From Ganoderma boninense (lineage: Eukaryota; Basidiomycota; Agaricomycetes; Polyporales; Polyporaceae): DNA of 64,000 bases. Both the position numbers and the translations under genes were made by a program. Of the stretch, positions 27,125 through 39,370 are shown in pieces; position 1 is the stretch's first letter, and every line of letters starts with the position of its first letter. The stretch lies in NCBI GenBank assembly GCA_002900995.3, contig CM035314.1:1464468-1528467 (forward strand), written 5' to 3'. The notes under the pieces were generated by a model. It saw only the letters and a program-made list of their open reading frames with translations, searched no databases and had not been told where the DNA came from.

Positions 27125-28282
27125 ATCCTGGACTTCCCTTATCTGCCGTCGAGCTCCATTTCCTCCCTTTCCCGTGATCCCGTCGTGTTTGTCTTCGCTT
27201 TGTGATTTTTCGCCTGTGCATTTTTTGGTTCGAGTCTCGTCTGCCTCCCTGCTGCATCTTACATCTCGCCTGCCATGGATATCCATCACGTATCCTTCAT
27301 CCCCATCTTCATGTGATCACCCAATACGATAACAATCATCAGCCTATTATTATGCCATCGTCCTGCGTCCTCTTCCTCTTTTTCAGTTGCTTCATCCTAC
27401 ATACATTTTCTGTCGTCCCTCGTGCTTCCCCTTCTCCCACTTCCCTTGTCCATAACACATCGTCCACCTTCCGGTCAAAGTCCTGAGCAGTCAGTGCGAG
27501 GACAGCCGGCTCCCTTTTCCCTTGCCAATACCACTCCCCCCCCCACCCCCCGAAGATTGGGCGGAAGCGGGTCCGTGTAGAGCTAGGATATTCGGGGTCT
27601 AACACCCCCTTGCATGCAGATACAGCCTTTTCGCCTGTTCGCCTTCTCGCGCTCCCCATACACACCATGTACATACAACCCCTCTTCCAGACATACATAC
27701 ATAACATACTCACGCCCCGCCTCGTGTACAACAGCTCACCGATGTGGAGCCGGAGAGGCCTGCACCAGTTACCATAGTCCATGACCATTTATGGTTGACA
27801 ATGAATGAAACGATATTCATTCCATCAGTGCGGTTTATAGGACGCTGGGCAGTGCTTTCTTCGTAAGTTCTCTTTTTCTTCGTAATTTATGACGAGGACT
27901 CCATATGAGCATGTCGAGCGACCCGCAGATTTAAGAGGAAAACATCATTGAATATTGGAAGAGGCCTCTTATGGCTAACAGACCTTGTCTCGTACGAGAC
28001 TAAACAGACCCGCTCGAGACGTTCTTCCGCGCAATCTTATTTGGTAGCGAAGTAATCTCACTCACTTCTTCGAGTGTAGCATTTGCGGGCGACCCGGGCC
28101 GGGGATGAGCTTATCTTGTGTGGGGGACCGAGGTGGGTCTGGTCGTGGTCGTGGTCGTGGTCGATCGGTTCGCCTGATTGTGGACGCTCAGCTCTCAGCT
28201 TCTTCTTTATCAATATATCTCCTCAGTGCTCCCACCTTGTCCCACCCCAGAACACACTCGTCTCTTGCAACAACCGCGAAAC
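27125..28282. other. Intergenic region phosphatase to urate oxidase
   Basis: Includes a C-run (about 27538-27550) and a short GTGGTC repeat (28137-28162) just upstream of the uricase leader. No gene was recognised. Confidence 0.45.
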
Positions 28283-29750
28283 ATGTCTGAGCTCTCCTAC
28301 CTCTCCCACGCCCGCTACGGCAAAGATAAAGTCCGTGTGCTCCGTGTCGTTCGCGACGGTGCATGGCACAACATCGTCGAGTACAATGTCACTGCTCTCG
28401 TAGAGGGCGAGATCGATATCAGGTATGGCTTCCTCCCCTCATCTCTACAGCAACGTCTTTACCCACCCATCCAATGCAGCTATACCAAAGCCGACAACTC
28501 TGTAGTTGTTGCGACTGATTCCAGTATGTACCTACCTTATCTTACATCTATTCTTGACCGTTCTGTTCTGACTTCTGTTTCCAGTAAAGAACATCACCTA
28601 TTGTAACTGGCCATCCTCTCCGCTCTTCCTCCTCACCCCCACCACTAGTACTGACTTCGTTTCCGACTCGCGGGACAGACATCGCAAAGACGTCCCCTCA
28701 TGTCCTCGTTCCTGAGCGTTTCGCCCTCCATCTCGGCACTCATCTCGTTTCCAAATACGCCCATCTCAAGAAGGCATTCATCACTGTAGAGCAACTTCGA
28801 TGGCAGCGGATCCCCATCTCCCAAGGTTCCGGCCAGACTCCCAAGGAGCACTCGCACGCATTCTACCGGGACGGCGATGAGAAGCGCACCGTCGAAGTCG
28901 AGGTCTGTATCGCTTCTTACAATATTGATCACCTACATTTGCAGACGAGATGCTCACTCCGAATCTCCCTTCACGTTCCCTTGATAGGTCGACGCGTCCG
29001 CGGGGAAGGACAAGCTCGTCGCGCGCGTGACGTCCGGGCTGAAGGACCTGCTTGTGATCAAGACCACCGGCTCCGGCTTCGAGTCCTTCTTCCGCGACGA
29101 GTACACGACGCTCGCGGAGGTCAACGACCGCATCTTCTCGACCTCGATCGACCTTACCTATACCTTCGCGCCCATCAGCATCTCCAAGCCCGCGGACGGC
29201 GAGGGCAAAATCTTCGAAGCACCTTTCGCCGGGGACGCCGCGAAGGGCACGCCATGGGACGGTGATGCGCTCGCGGCGGCGCTGCGGACCATAACGCTCG
29301 AAGTGTTCGCTCTCGACGAGAGCGCGAGCGTGCAGGTGGGCTGCCTTGGTCCTGCGCTACTTTCGGTTCAAGACTGACATGGGGATATACAGGCGACGCT
29401 CTACAAGATGGGCCAGCGCATCATCGCGGAGAACGAGCACATCGCGAGCGTGACCTACAGCCTTCCGAACAAGCACTACGTCCCCGTCGACATGAAGTAC
29501 ATCGGCGTCGACAACATGACTCCGTGCGTGTCTCTTCTCCCATATACGACCCGAGATTGACGCATCATTATTTCCGTGAACTCGACAGGAAGAACGCAGA
29601 GGTGTTCCTTCCCCTGGCACACCCCAGGTATGGCAGTCTTCCGTCTTCTCTTGCGCTATCCGAATGTTATTTCGCCCCTCACCCGCAAGAACTGATCATC
29701 GTTTGCTTTTTAAAAGCGGTCTCATTACGGCCACCATCTCTCGCAAGTAA
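28283..29750 (+). CDS. Urate oxidase (uricase)
   Basis: Eight exons (28283-28422, 28480-28523, 28585-28602, 28679-28902, 28988-29335, 29393-29523, 29589-29627, 29717-29750) give 325 aa. Diagnostic segments include RYGKDKVRVLRV near the N-terminus, VVVATDSIKNITYYIAKTSP, KEHSHAFYRDG, VTSGLKDLLVIKTTGSGFES, the YTTLAEVNDRIFST block and PNKHYVPVDMKYIG. The enzyme oxidises urate to 5-hydroxyisourate in purine degradation, normally in peroxisomes. Exon 3 is an 18-nt microexon that restores YYIAKTSP. The protein ends in Ser-Arg-Lys, which only partly resembles the peroxisomal signal Ser-Lys/Arg-Leu. PEX1, part of peroxisomal import, lies 4 kb upstream. Confidence 0.96.
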
Positions 29751-30365
29751 GTTCGGTGGTAGCGGATATCTGCTCCGGAGGAGAATGTTTGTGGGAACGA
29801 GAATGGCGAGCACGTACGCGCACATCTACACAAGGAACACTGCAATTGCAAAGTCATCTTACGACATGTACAATCATGAACCGAGCTATACACTCATCGA
29901 GACTGCCTTGACATCACTTGTACAATGCGGAGACCCATTTTTTTCAAATCACCTGCTGTTAGCATCTAGGAAGAATTTAACGACGGTAACGCGTTCTCTT
30001 GCCGGTGCTGACTAGTTGACTCTTTGACCTTTTCTGGTGGGTGCTGTGCGCATCCCGCTGGTCTAGATCTTAAAAATCGTTTCGCAGGACTCAATTGGGA
30101 GTGTTGGTCCCGCCTTTTGGTAACTGTAAAGCCTGCTTCAGGCTGCCTGGTTGTTGAGATGGGTTCCATACAGCCAATGTGCACACCGAGTTCCATTTCC
30201 GGCGGAGGAACGACTCTGTTTGCACTTTCGTGTGTGCTGCAAAACTGAATGTGGCGTTGATTACGTGCCACTGTATTTGCATTGCATTGCTAAGATGTCT
30301 AAGTGTCTTCAGCTTCGTACAACAATTGGTTCCCTTCCTATCCAAGCACCCCTCGAATCATTCAC
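29751..30365. other. Convergent intergenic region
   Basis: Between the 3' ends of urate oxidase (plus) and the aldehyde dehydrogenase (minus). Only short, unrecognisable frames. Confidence 0.45.
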
Positions 30366-32538
30366 TCATGCAGACGTCTTGATCTTCATGTGCACCGACT
30401 TCGCTCTCGTGAGCTGGTCATAACCTAGTCACACGCAATGAGCACACATGCTGCTTTCTCTACCTTCAGTCCGCAGACTTACCGAACACGCTCAGGCTCA
30501 CGCCTCTTCCGCTGTTCTTCACGCCCGTCCACGCGAGTGCGGGGTCGAGGTAGTCACAGCGGTTGAGGAAGACCGTGCCGGTGTGCAGCTCATCGGCCAG
30601 ATGCAGGAACGCCTGCTCGGATTCGGGATTGCCCTCCGCGTTCGTCCACACAGACGCAGTGAGGCCGTACGGCGAGTCGTTCATGAGCGCTAGCGCTTCC
30701 ACATCCGAGGCGACCTTCTGGATGCCGATCACGGGCCCGAAGGTCTCTTCCTTCGAACCGGAAAGATAGGGAGGTTTGATCGACGTCTCCTGCGCAAAGG
30801 AGATGTGTGTATGCGCACCTTCATTACCTCCATTGCTGAGGCGAGGTTGGTCAGGGCTGAAGTCGACTCTAAGACATAGATGAATGAACATACAATGGTC
30901 AACGTCAACGAGGACTTGAGGGGCGACGAACGCCGTCCCTCTGCTCGAGATAAGTCGCAATACTTGGGATCGGTATCAGTTCTGGGCTTACGATTTAGCG
31001 GCCGGGAACAGATTTTCCGGGATAAGAGCCTTCGCCCCGGCAGCGACTGAAACGAAGTCGCATGAGAACAAAAATCCAGATAGACGTGTTGCTCGACGGC
31101 GGCCCACCAGCATCCGCAACCTGTTTCCGTATCCGTTCCGCGCTGGCCACGCTGCAGACGGGGCCGAGGTTGAACTCGGCGTCGGTCGGGTCCCCAAGCT
31201 TGTATTTCTGCAGTACGACGACGTTACGATCAGTAGTCCTGGGGGGAGGGGGCACACGCACCTTGGTGAGGTCAACGAACTTCTCGACGAACTGGTCGAA
31301 GACCGATTCGTGAACGTAGATGCGCTACATATGTGGTCCAAAAACTGTATCAGCTCATATGCGAGTGCTTCAAAGAGAGGAGCAGACCTCGACGGCACAG
31401 CAGCTCTGTCCGGAGTTGAAGAATGAACCTGGGCGGCGTCAACGCGTGCTGGCCGTAATCTCCGATGAGAGTGTCTCACCATCGACCAGTTCGGCAACAG
31501 TGTAGTCCAAGTCCGCGTCCGCGCGCACGTACGCAGGATCCTTTCCGCCAAGCTGGGATGACACCAAAGTGAGTCCACTGCATTAGCTCAGGACTTGGAG
31601 GAGTCGCGGCATACCTCAAGTCCGACACCCTTGAAGGTCGGGGCCTCAGCGGCAGCAATATCCACCGCGCGGCCACCGGCAACACTGCCGGTGAATGCGA
31701 CAAAGTCAACGAGGCAGTGGCGAACGGCTTTGCTCGTGAGTTCGGGGCTCAGGTGGATGACCTGCAGCACGTCCTTTGGCACGCCGGCGTTGTGGAACGC
31801 GAGCGCGAACCGCTCCGCAGCCAGTGGAGTCTGGGGAGAGGGCTTGATGATGACGGCGTTTCCGGCGATAAGTGCAGGGAGCACAGAGTTCACCATGACG
31901 AGGTACGGGTAGCTTGTGCCGAAGAGAGAATTGGTTAAGTGTGAGTGGGATGGTGAGGATCGGGACGGGGTACGCACTTCCATGGAGCCACGATGAGGAC
32001 GACACCGAGAGGGTCGCGTCTGATATAACGGCGGAACCCAGGCTTATCAGTGTCGGTCAGAGGGACGTCTTTGAGGGATTTCTCTGCGATGGAGAGCATG
32101 TAGTCTGCGCGATCCAAGGTACCGCGGACTTCACCGGGCACTTGTTTGGCAGGCCTGAAGGGAGGATTTGGATGGGAACGAGAGTGGTATGCAGTCGAAG
32201 GAGAAGACGTACCGACCCATCTGGAGAGCGAGCTCAAGAGGAATCTCGTCGCGCATCTTGTCGAACTCGTCCTGCCGACGCCTAGATGAGCTGAGAGTGG
32301 GACGCTATGGGGGACTACCACCGACCATAAACATACGACCGATCGCGATACGTTGTTTGAGAGGTACGCGCGCCCATTTTTCCTGTGCGGAGGCTGCACT
32401 CTGGATGGACTTGTCGAGGTGGTCGAGGGAAGGGTACGTGCGAGTGACGAGCGGCTGCTGGTTGTGGGGGGTGAGTGTTGTCTGCGACGCGGGGCCCGCG
32501 TCAGACTGGGCGGTGGATGCGGCAGGGTTGGAAGACAT
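30366..32538 (-). CDS. NAD(P)-dependent aldehyde dehydrogenase
   Basis: Thirteen exons (32326-32538, 32213-32271, 31978-32154, 31615-31912, 31480-31552, 31388-31428, 31262-31324, 31108-31207, 30992-31046, 30894-30940, 30819-30835, 30483-30750, 30366-30424) join in phase to 489 aa. The cofactor region reads IVAPWNYPYLVMVNSVLPAL and GNAVIIKPSPQTP; the catalytic Glu is in GVGLELGGKDP (about 249) and the nucleophile in NSGQSCCAVERIYV (about 283). The C-terminal part has EETFGPVIGI, NDSPYGLTASVWT and TGVKNSGRG. It has no evident targeting signal and most resembles the fungal cytosolic or succinate-semialdehyde-like ALDH branch; substrate is unknown. Exon 11 is only 17 nt. The start at 32538 gives the conserved length; an in-frame ATG 60 nt upstream exists. 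It is divergent from MID1. Confidence 0.92.
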
Positions 32539-32844
32539 GGTCTTTCTATCAGCTGAGCGCGATGCCTGTGTGCAGGGCGGGCGGGAGAATGAGAGCAAGG
32601 TGGAGCTCGAGGACAGGCCGCATACCGCGATGGGCGTCAGATCGAGATTAGACTCCGATTAGACTCACCCAACTGGCGTCTAGATTACCCACCTCGGAAT
32701 AGCGGCGATGGCGGGCGCTCCGCACTCCAGATTTGGGATGCCAACCTTGGTACGCCTCCCCACCGAGACTCAGACTTGCTGCTCTCCACCGTAACGTTCA
32801 CTGTCGGCGTCCTTCTCTCGGCCTCATATGCGCCATAGTTGCCC
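32539..32844. promoter_or_regulatory. Divergent promoter region ALDH / MID1
   Basis: The ATGs of the aldehyde dehydrogenase and MID1 are 306 bp apart, back to back. No clear TATA element. Confidence 0.45.
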
Positions 32845-34424
32845 ATGACTCCCTTCCTGCCTCTCTCGCTCCTTGCTGTCGTCCAGTCCTTTCTCTTGCT
32901 TGCAGAGGCTCAGCAGAAACTCTCCTTGGATACCACCGTCGCTCTCAACTCCAACAACCTCCCCAACCCCCCGTCCTTCACCGTCCCCTCAAGCACCGCT
33001 CAACTCGTCATTTCCGTTGCTCTATGCGCTCCTTCCGACCATCCCCCTCGCTTCTTTGTCACAAATGACACATCCCTTTCCCTACCAACCTCCTCTAATG
33101 TCGACAACATCAATACCTTCCAGATCCTTCTCGGCTCAGAGGGTTCGGAACCACAGCTCTCGTATTCACAGATGGAGGCACCCTTTCCATTGTAAAAGAT
33201 AGTACCGCCACCCCTTTCGAGCTGGTCGTCTCCACAAACAGTGAGTCCCTCGTGTCCCGTTCCCCACCTGCCCTCCTCATTTCATTTCTGCGCAGACGCG
33301 ACCTCCCAGACCTCCCACCCCTCCTTGGTGACACCACCTCAAATCAGGCCCTCCTCTTTTCTCCACCATTCGATCCTCAGCCCATTCAGCAATCCTCCTT
33401 CCCCAACTACACCTTTCCCGCCGCCAACTTGTCTATACCCTCCCAACCTGCCTCTCCCATCAACCATACTCTCATCCTTGCCCAAACATCGTCCTCACCA
33501 TTCTCTGGTCTTCCCAGGACCACCTGCGCCATTCGATCCCAGCAGAACACTCGAGGCGTTACTACTCTATCGTCTGCTCAAAGTCAAGGCATGTGGCTCA
33601 AGAACACCGACGGCTGGCGCTGGGAGTGGTTCGTGGCCGGTCTTACTCCAAAAACAAATTATACCGCATATACCTTGCAGGATGGCCAACTTGCAGCCTC
33701 TCGACCAATCAACTTTGTCACAAAGTCTGGTACGTGATGCTGCCAAGTTGTCTCCCGTACCCAGTGTTCACCTTTATTCTCAGCTGCCTTCGATTGCTCT
33801 CTACTTCACCAGCTTCCCTTCTGCCCATCCATAGCCTACGCGGTCCCCCTCGCCCCACCGCGGCCTCCCGCCACGATCAACACCGCTGACACAATCCCCT
33901 CTGCCGTGTCTGACACCATCATCTCCTACCTGTCCAACTTCACTACCACGCTCTCCACGCTCGCCTGCGGTCGTGACAACTACAGCCCGCTCGTGACCTG
34001 CGCCGACTGCCAAGCTGCGTACCGCACCTGGCTATGCACCGTCTCTTTTCCGCGCTGCACCGAGCCCACCGACAATTCCACAACGTCCTCATCCGCGCCT
34101 GTGAGCGGCCCGAGCTCGAGGGCTGTCGCCCAGAGCCCCGTTGCCGCTGTGGAGGCGGTGGCGGCGAACGCGGCCCCGCGCAACCCCGCGCTGCCTCCGT
34201 TCCCGTCCGCGTATGCTGCCCTACTGCCGTGCCTCGAGACGTGCAACGCCGCGGACCGCGCGTGCCCCACGTTCCTCGGCTTCAAGTGCCCGCTGCCGCA
34301 ATTCACGGCCTCGAACAGCTATGGGGTTGGCTTCGTCGACAGCGGCGAGGACGGCGAGTGGGGGCACGGCTCGACAGGCGTCGCGCAGGACGTGTACGGG
34401 AACGTGTGGTGCAACGCTGGCTGA
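32845..34424 (+). CDS. MID1: Stretch-activated calcium channel subunit MID1 (apparent frameshift in exon 1)
   Basis: Exons 32845-33240, 33310-33729 and 33784-34424 would encode about 485 aa. The N-terminus is a signal peptide (LPLSLLAVVQSFLLLAEAQ); the central region has LGDTTSNQALLFSPPF, NYTFPAANLS, WRWEWFVAGLTPKTNYTAY, and the C-terminus carries the Cys-rich MID1 signature CGRDNYSPLVTCADCQAAYR, WLCTVSFPRC, CLETCNAADRACPTFLGFKC and YGVGFVD. MID1 is the glycosylated partner of the plasma-membrane calcium channel CCH1. In exon 1, ILLGSEG and the following FGTTALVFTDGG are in different frames; one base appears missing in the GGG run at 33141-33143. No intron fits there. All other sites are intact, so a sequencing error is the simplest cause. 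Confidence 0.87.
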
Positions 34425-35479
34425 GCCAGAGAGTGTTCCAGTTGGTGGTTGTGGTTCAGTTCGTGCTAAGTTATCTGTTTTTGTGACTGATCGGACTATT
34501 GGATAGGGAGTCCCCGCGATGACATGCTATGTGTACGTACGTTTGGAATAGACCCTCTCCACCACCTGTGCTCTCGGACCTGTGTAAGTGTGACGAGCGG
34601 CGTTAGGGCTTTGGGGCTGGTTTCGAGGTCCCTGCAGGCTTTTCCTGCAGACGGATTGATGAATCATCTCTCCTCGCCGAGGCCCTGACCACTTGATCTG
34701 TCGTGAACGTAGTCTTGAAGAATGCTCGGCTCTGGCGAACGAGTACGTCATTAAATTCTTCTCGAGGGCTATCGATATATCTCTAACGTGTGTCGACGTA
34801 GAGACTATGCGCCAGGGCCATGTCCGTCCCTATCCGGGTCCTTCGACATCTGAGATTTGCTGATACACAACGGGCGCCATACACTCCCTCCGCGAGCTCA
34901 GTGTGTAATGCACTCAGACTAGACATTCTAAGTACCTGAGAGCAATCAAGGTGCTCAGGGTCTCCAACGGCGGGACGGCGGAGCATCGACCTCGACAAAG
35001 CTTTGGAGAGACGAGGGACATATTTCTGAAACAGGCATGTGGCAGCGAAGTTCGCGGTGACTGTCTTGCGCCACGGCTCAGATCAGGGTCCCGCTGTACT
35101 CCTAAGATAAATGTCTGCTTTCAGCGCATGGTTGCTGCAGCTGCCAACTTTCCGTCTTTCCACCTCGTATGCCTAGCCCAGACTTGTATGCTGCGTCTCA
35201 CAAAGTCCACATGTTCTCGGCTCTTCATTCGCCGCGCATTCCCATCCTGCTGCCATCCCTCTCGCAAGAGCAGCAATCTTGCCGCCAATTTCGACCCCTT
35301 CCCCCAGCCAAGGCCACTGATGAAATCCCCAACCTTGTTCCGAGGCGTGGATGAACGGGTTCGTAATACGACCGGTTGGTAACCTCTAATGCGACTGACC
35401 TCTTCGCCTCTAGTGTCTTGCGTCGGGTACGTGATATCCTCGGATACGAAGTTACTCGCCTGATAATATGTTATCCTAG
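34425..35479. other. Region upstream of the GTPase, 5' exons unresolved
   Basis: The N-terminus of the downstream GTPase should lie in its last 300 bp; an ATG at 35211 opens a plausible 60-codon exon and a 13-nt exon may lie near 35414-35426, but I could not fix the splice chain. Nothing else recognisable. Confidence 0.35.
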
Positions 35480-38400
35480 ACGAAGCCAAGAGCACGGCCT
35501 TTGGCCACATACAGGCCTTGGAGGATGTCATCAAGGAATGTAAGGCAGGGTCCGGAGTGTGGGCTCGCGGGGATCGTTTCGCAACAGAGGTCGCCAGGTG
35601 AGTATGAGCGAACGATTTGACAGTGCAAGGCTCGCGCTGACCAATATCCTCCAGTATAAAGGCTGAGTACAAGCCGCAAGTAACAGTGGCTGTCCTAGGA
35701 GGCGAGACCAAGGTCTCTATGTATACCATGATTGGGTGTTTACCTTTTTAAACTTGAACAGCGACTGGCGCTGGAAAGTCGTCGTTGATCAACGCGATCT
35801 TGGAAGGTAAATCTTTCGAGCAGCCCGCCCTGTTCGTTCATGCACTTATTGTCCGCTGTAGATGAGATTGTGCCCACCAGTGGCATGGCAGGTAGCGTCA
35901 CACTCTACGGTTGTGTTATCAATGCTGCTGATCGTACTGTGGCCTTAGCGTGCACCTCTGTCGTCACAGAAATTTCATACAACGAGAAAGACACGCACGA
36001 GGCTGATGTACATTTCCTCACAGAGCTGGAATGGCGCCAGGAGGTCCTAGTCCTTCTCCAAGACCTACAGGAAGACTCCGGCGAGAAGGACTCTGATCGG
36101 TTCAGTCCATGGAGGGACTTTGGGTCGTCTTCAGCCGATGCTACAGCGAGAATCGCGTGGGCGAAGGTATGTGCTACATGATGATTCGCACTTTCATTTC
36201 TGACGTGAGATAAGCCTAGGTTCATGCCGTTTACCCTGATCTGGCATTGCATACGCTTTCCGGCTTGGATGTCGATGCCGTGCTCGATCACTCACAGGGT
36301 AACGTCACTGCACTAACCGTACTGGCATTCGAGGCGACTCATCAGGGCTCTTTAGATGTCTTGAAACTCCTGGGCACTACAGTTCACATTGAGGCCAAGA
36401 CTTCGGGAGAGCTCGCCGGATTGATGGCTTCGTACATAACTTCGCAAGAACAAGACCACGGACCCGACGCTCACTCCTCAATCGCATACTGGCCGTTGAT
36501 TAGGCAAATCAAAGTTCGCTGCCCCGCCCACGCCCTGTCGACAGGCACCGTGCTGGTCGATCTCCCAGGAGTCGTCGACGCCAATGCTGCGAGAGCCTCG
36601 ATCGCTAGCGAGTACATGCAGAAGTGCGATCACTTCTGGATCGCTACTCCTGTAACGCGGGCGGTCAACGACAAGACTGCATATGGTGCGATCCTCTTGG
36701 TGAACAGCCGTCCGTAGATCTTAAATCCTCTTTTTGGCACGTAGACCTCCTCGGGAATGCGTTCCGCGCCCAAATGCGATTGGGTAACTAGATGTCTATT
36801 AATTGAGTGGGAATGTCTCTCTAACGTTCAACGGGTTCAACAGATGGCAGGTATGGTGCCGGAGGCCAAATTTCTTGATATTCGGGCATTAATGGGTGCT
36901 CAACAGGCTTGATCCAAGCGCCTTCACAATCGTCGGTAAGTCTTGTCATCATCGTCAACGCTGTTGCATTGCATACTGACAGTCATGCTAGTCACAAAAT
37001 GCGACGATATTTCCTCGAAAGAAATTGTAAATGAATTGCATCTTCACCGCGACGTACAATACAGGCAGCTCGAGATTGATCTCCGCCACCATAAAGCCGA
37101 AGTTGCAAGATGGAAGACGGAGAGGGATAATGCCAATGTCGAACGTCGCAGTAAGCTGTCTCAAGGACCATGTAGTGTCCTACTCACTCGGAGATTGCAG
37201 ACGTTGACGAAAACATCAATGACCTCAAAGCCCAACTTGCACGGGTTCGGCAGCGGCTCGATGTGCCACTCGATTCGACTACTACCCCGCTGAAGCGTAT
37301 TAGGCCGGAAGATTCTGAGCCATCCGGCAATTTGCAAAAGCAACCTCGAGTGGACGAGTTTATGGCGTATAGCTCTACAGGCTTCATCCTAGTTCCAGAT
37401 GGGACATCAGGGTCTGCCAACGCCGGGTCCTCGGAAAACTCTCAGGAGGCTCCAAATGAAGCAGAGGCTCTACAACAAAGGATGAATGACTGTGAAGCAA
37501 CATTGGCGGTGTTCACTCAACGGTCACAAGAGGCCAAAGAAAGGCTTCAAGAAGCTCAGGACAACGTGCAACGCAGCCGGGAAATGCTCAACGCCTTCTG
37601 TGCTGCGGAGCGCTCAAAGGTGTGTGGAACGAAGATCAGGCTGCCACAGAGACGACGTTCTGACAACATCCTCTCCTCTTCCTGCTACCACCATCATCTG
37701 GTGGGCGCTTACCAGTAACGCAGCTTTGGGCAATGGGCCCTCTGCCTACTGAGGGTCGAGACTGGATCACAGGGCTTACGGACTATTAGACGTGTCGGTC
37801 GGGGTGATTCCTGGCCGTCTGCAGCGTCGAGGGAGCCGTTCATGGGGGCGAGTTGCGTTGCCCTCCCAGGGAATATACCCAAAGCCCATTAGCACTTGGG
37901 AAGGGACCGTCTGGGCCCTCTCGAGCACTACGCACAGTCGATGCCTTACCAGATGATCTGGGGAGGAACATAGCCTCACCCTGGTAAGGGGGGAGTGCAT
38001 CGACAACTTGACCTGGGGTGGGGGAGAGTCAGACCTCACTTTGGGGGCGTGTCGCCATCGATCCAGTGCTGCTTTGTACCGGATATCCGGAGAGGAACAT
38101 AGCCTCACCCTGGTAAGGGGGAACGAAGCGTTGGCATCAAATCTGGACCGCTCTAGATGGGCCTTAGAATTATCTAGACGGCTGTTACCAGTCCTACCCA
38201 CAAGGGAGGGGCAACGTGCTCGCACGCTGGTGGCGTGGGGGCCATGAGAATTCCCTTAGATTCCCCAAGTAGTCAGGTGACGGCCTGGCGAGCCCAATAA
38301 GGGAGCGAAAGCACAGGGGTCTTTAAACCGGGAAGTATGGGGTAAGAACTGGCCGATTAGGCAACCCGGGCCATGAATAACCTATGTCATGGTGGTTAGT

Positions 38401-39331
38401 TGGGGAGTACACTCCTCATGCGGCAGCACGAGGTCACATCCTCAGCGAGACGGTGGACCTGTGTATGATCGGGGATCCGCGCCGGAAGGCATCAGCGAAC
38501 CGCATGCATGGGTACGGGAAACCGGACTCCCTCTGTAGTTACCTCAAAGAGGTAACAGGAGAGGGTCAAGGCGGGCCGTGGCAGCATGGGAGAGTTGCCC
38601 ATGTCTGGCCGGAGAGAAGCTAAATCCCCCGTCGGTCCGAATGCTGGTAAACAAGGCATCTTCGGGCTTAAGTTGATTCCCTTTCACTGCCAGCCTCGGA
38701 CTCCGGTGTGCAAAGTCGCACTGGTCAAGAGGCAGGGTGTGGTCGGCCCGGCAGGCGAGCCTCGCAAGAGCGCTCCTTAGATTGGCAAAATCGTACCAAT
38801 CCAGTTTCCATGTGGCGAGATTCTCGTCTGGAAACTTATACCAAAAACCCACGCGGTGGGCCCAAGAGATCAGGCCGTACCCATCAGACGTAGACTCACC
38901 CCTTCGTCTGAGACTCCTCTACATCCACCCCCCAACCGGACGACTGGCTGCTACCTACCGGAGTGGCTAGTTGCCCTCGATCCTGACAAACTGCCGCCGT
39001 CTCAAAAAACGGTTTCGGCACACTACTCCTCGTCTTCAAGGACCACCGCCCCTCAGTGGATTGGTGATATCTTCATGTCCTTGTTGATCACCTACTCTAC
39101 CCTTCTCGTACTCGAGAAGGCTATCACTCTTCCGGCAGATCGCTTTGACAGCATTTGTCGTGATTACGTTCCACTTGCCGCCCGGTTGTAGGTTGGTAAC
39201 CTACTTCTGATTCCCTATCCGCCACTGGTCTCAGGCCGCGGACCCGCCATGGTCTCAAAGGATAGCGTGTGCGCTGTCAACGTTACAGACGAGAAGCAAA
39301 CCTGTATATGTAGATACTGCCAATACACGAG

Positions 39332-39370
<39 letters not shown>

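Noticed and set aside
32839..33195. Reading MID1 exon 1 as a stand-alone 118-residue secreted protein
   Set aside because: The following frame continues the MID1 protein directly; a one-base error is a better explanation than a separate short gene.
36301..36347. Possible intron in the GTPase (GTAACG..CATCAG)
   Set aside because: Removing it breaks the frame, while reading through keeps LDVLKLLGTT in frame.
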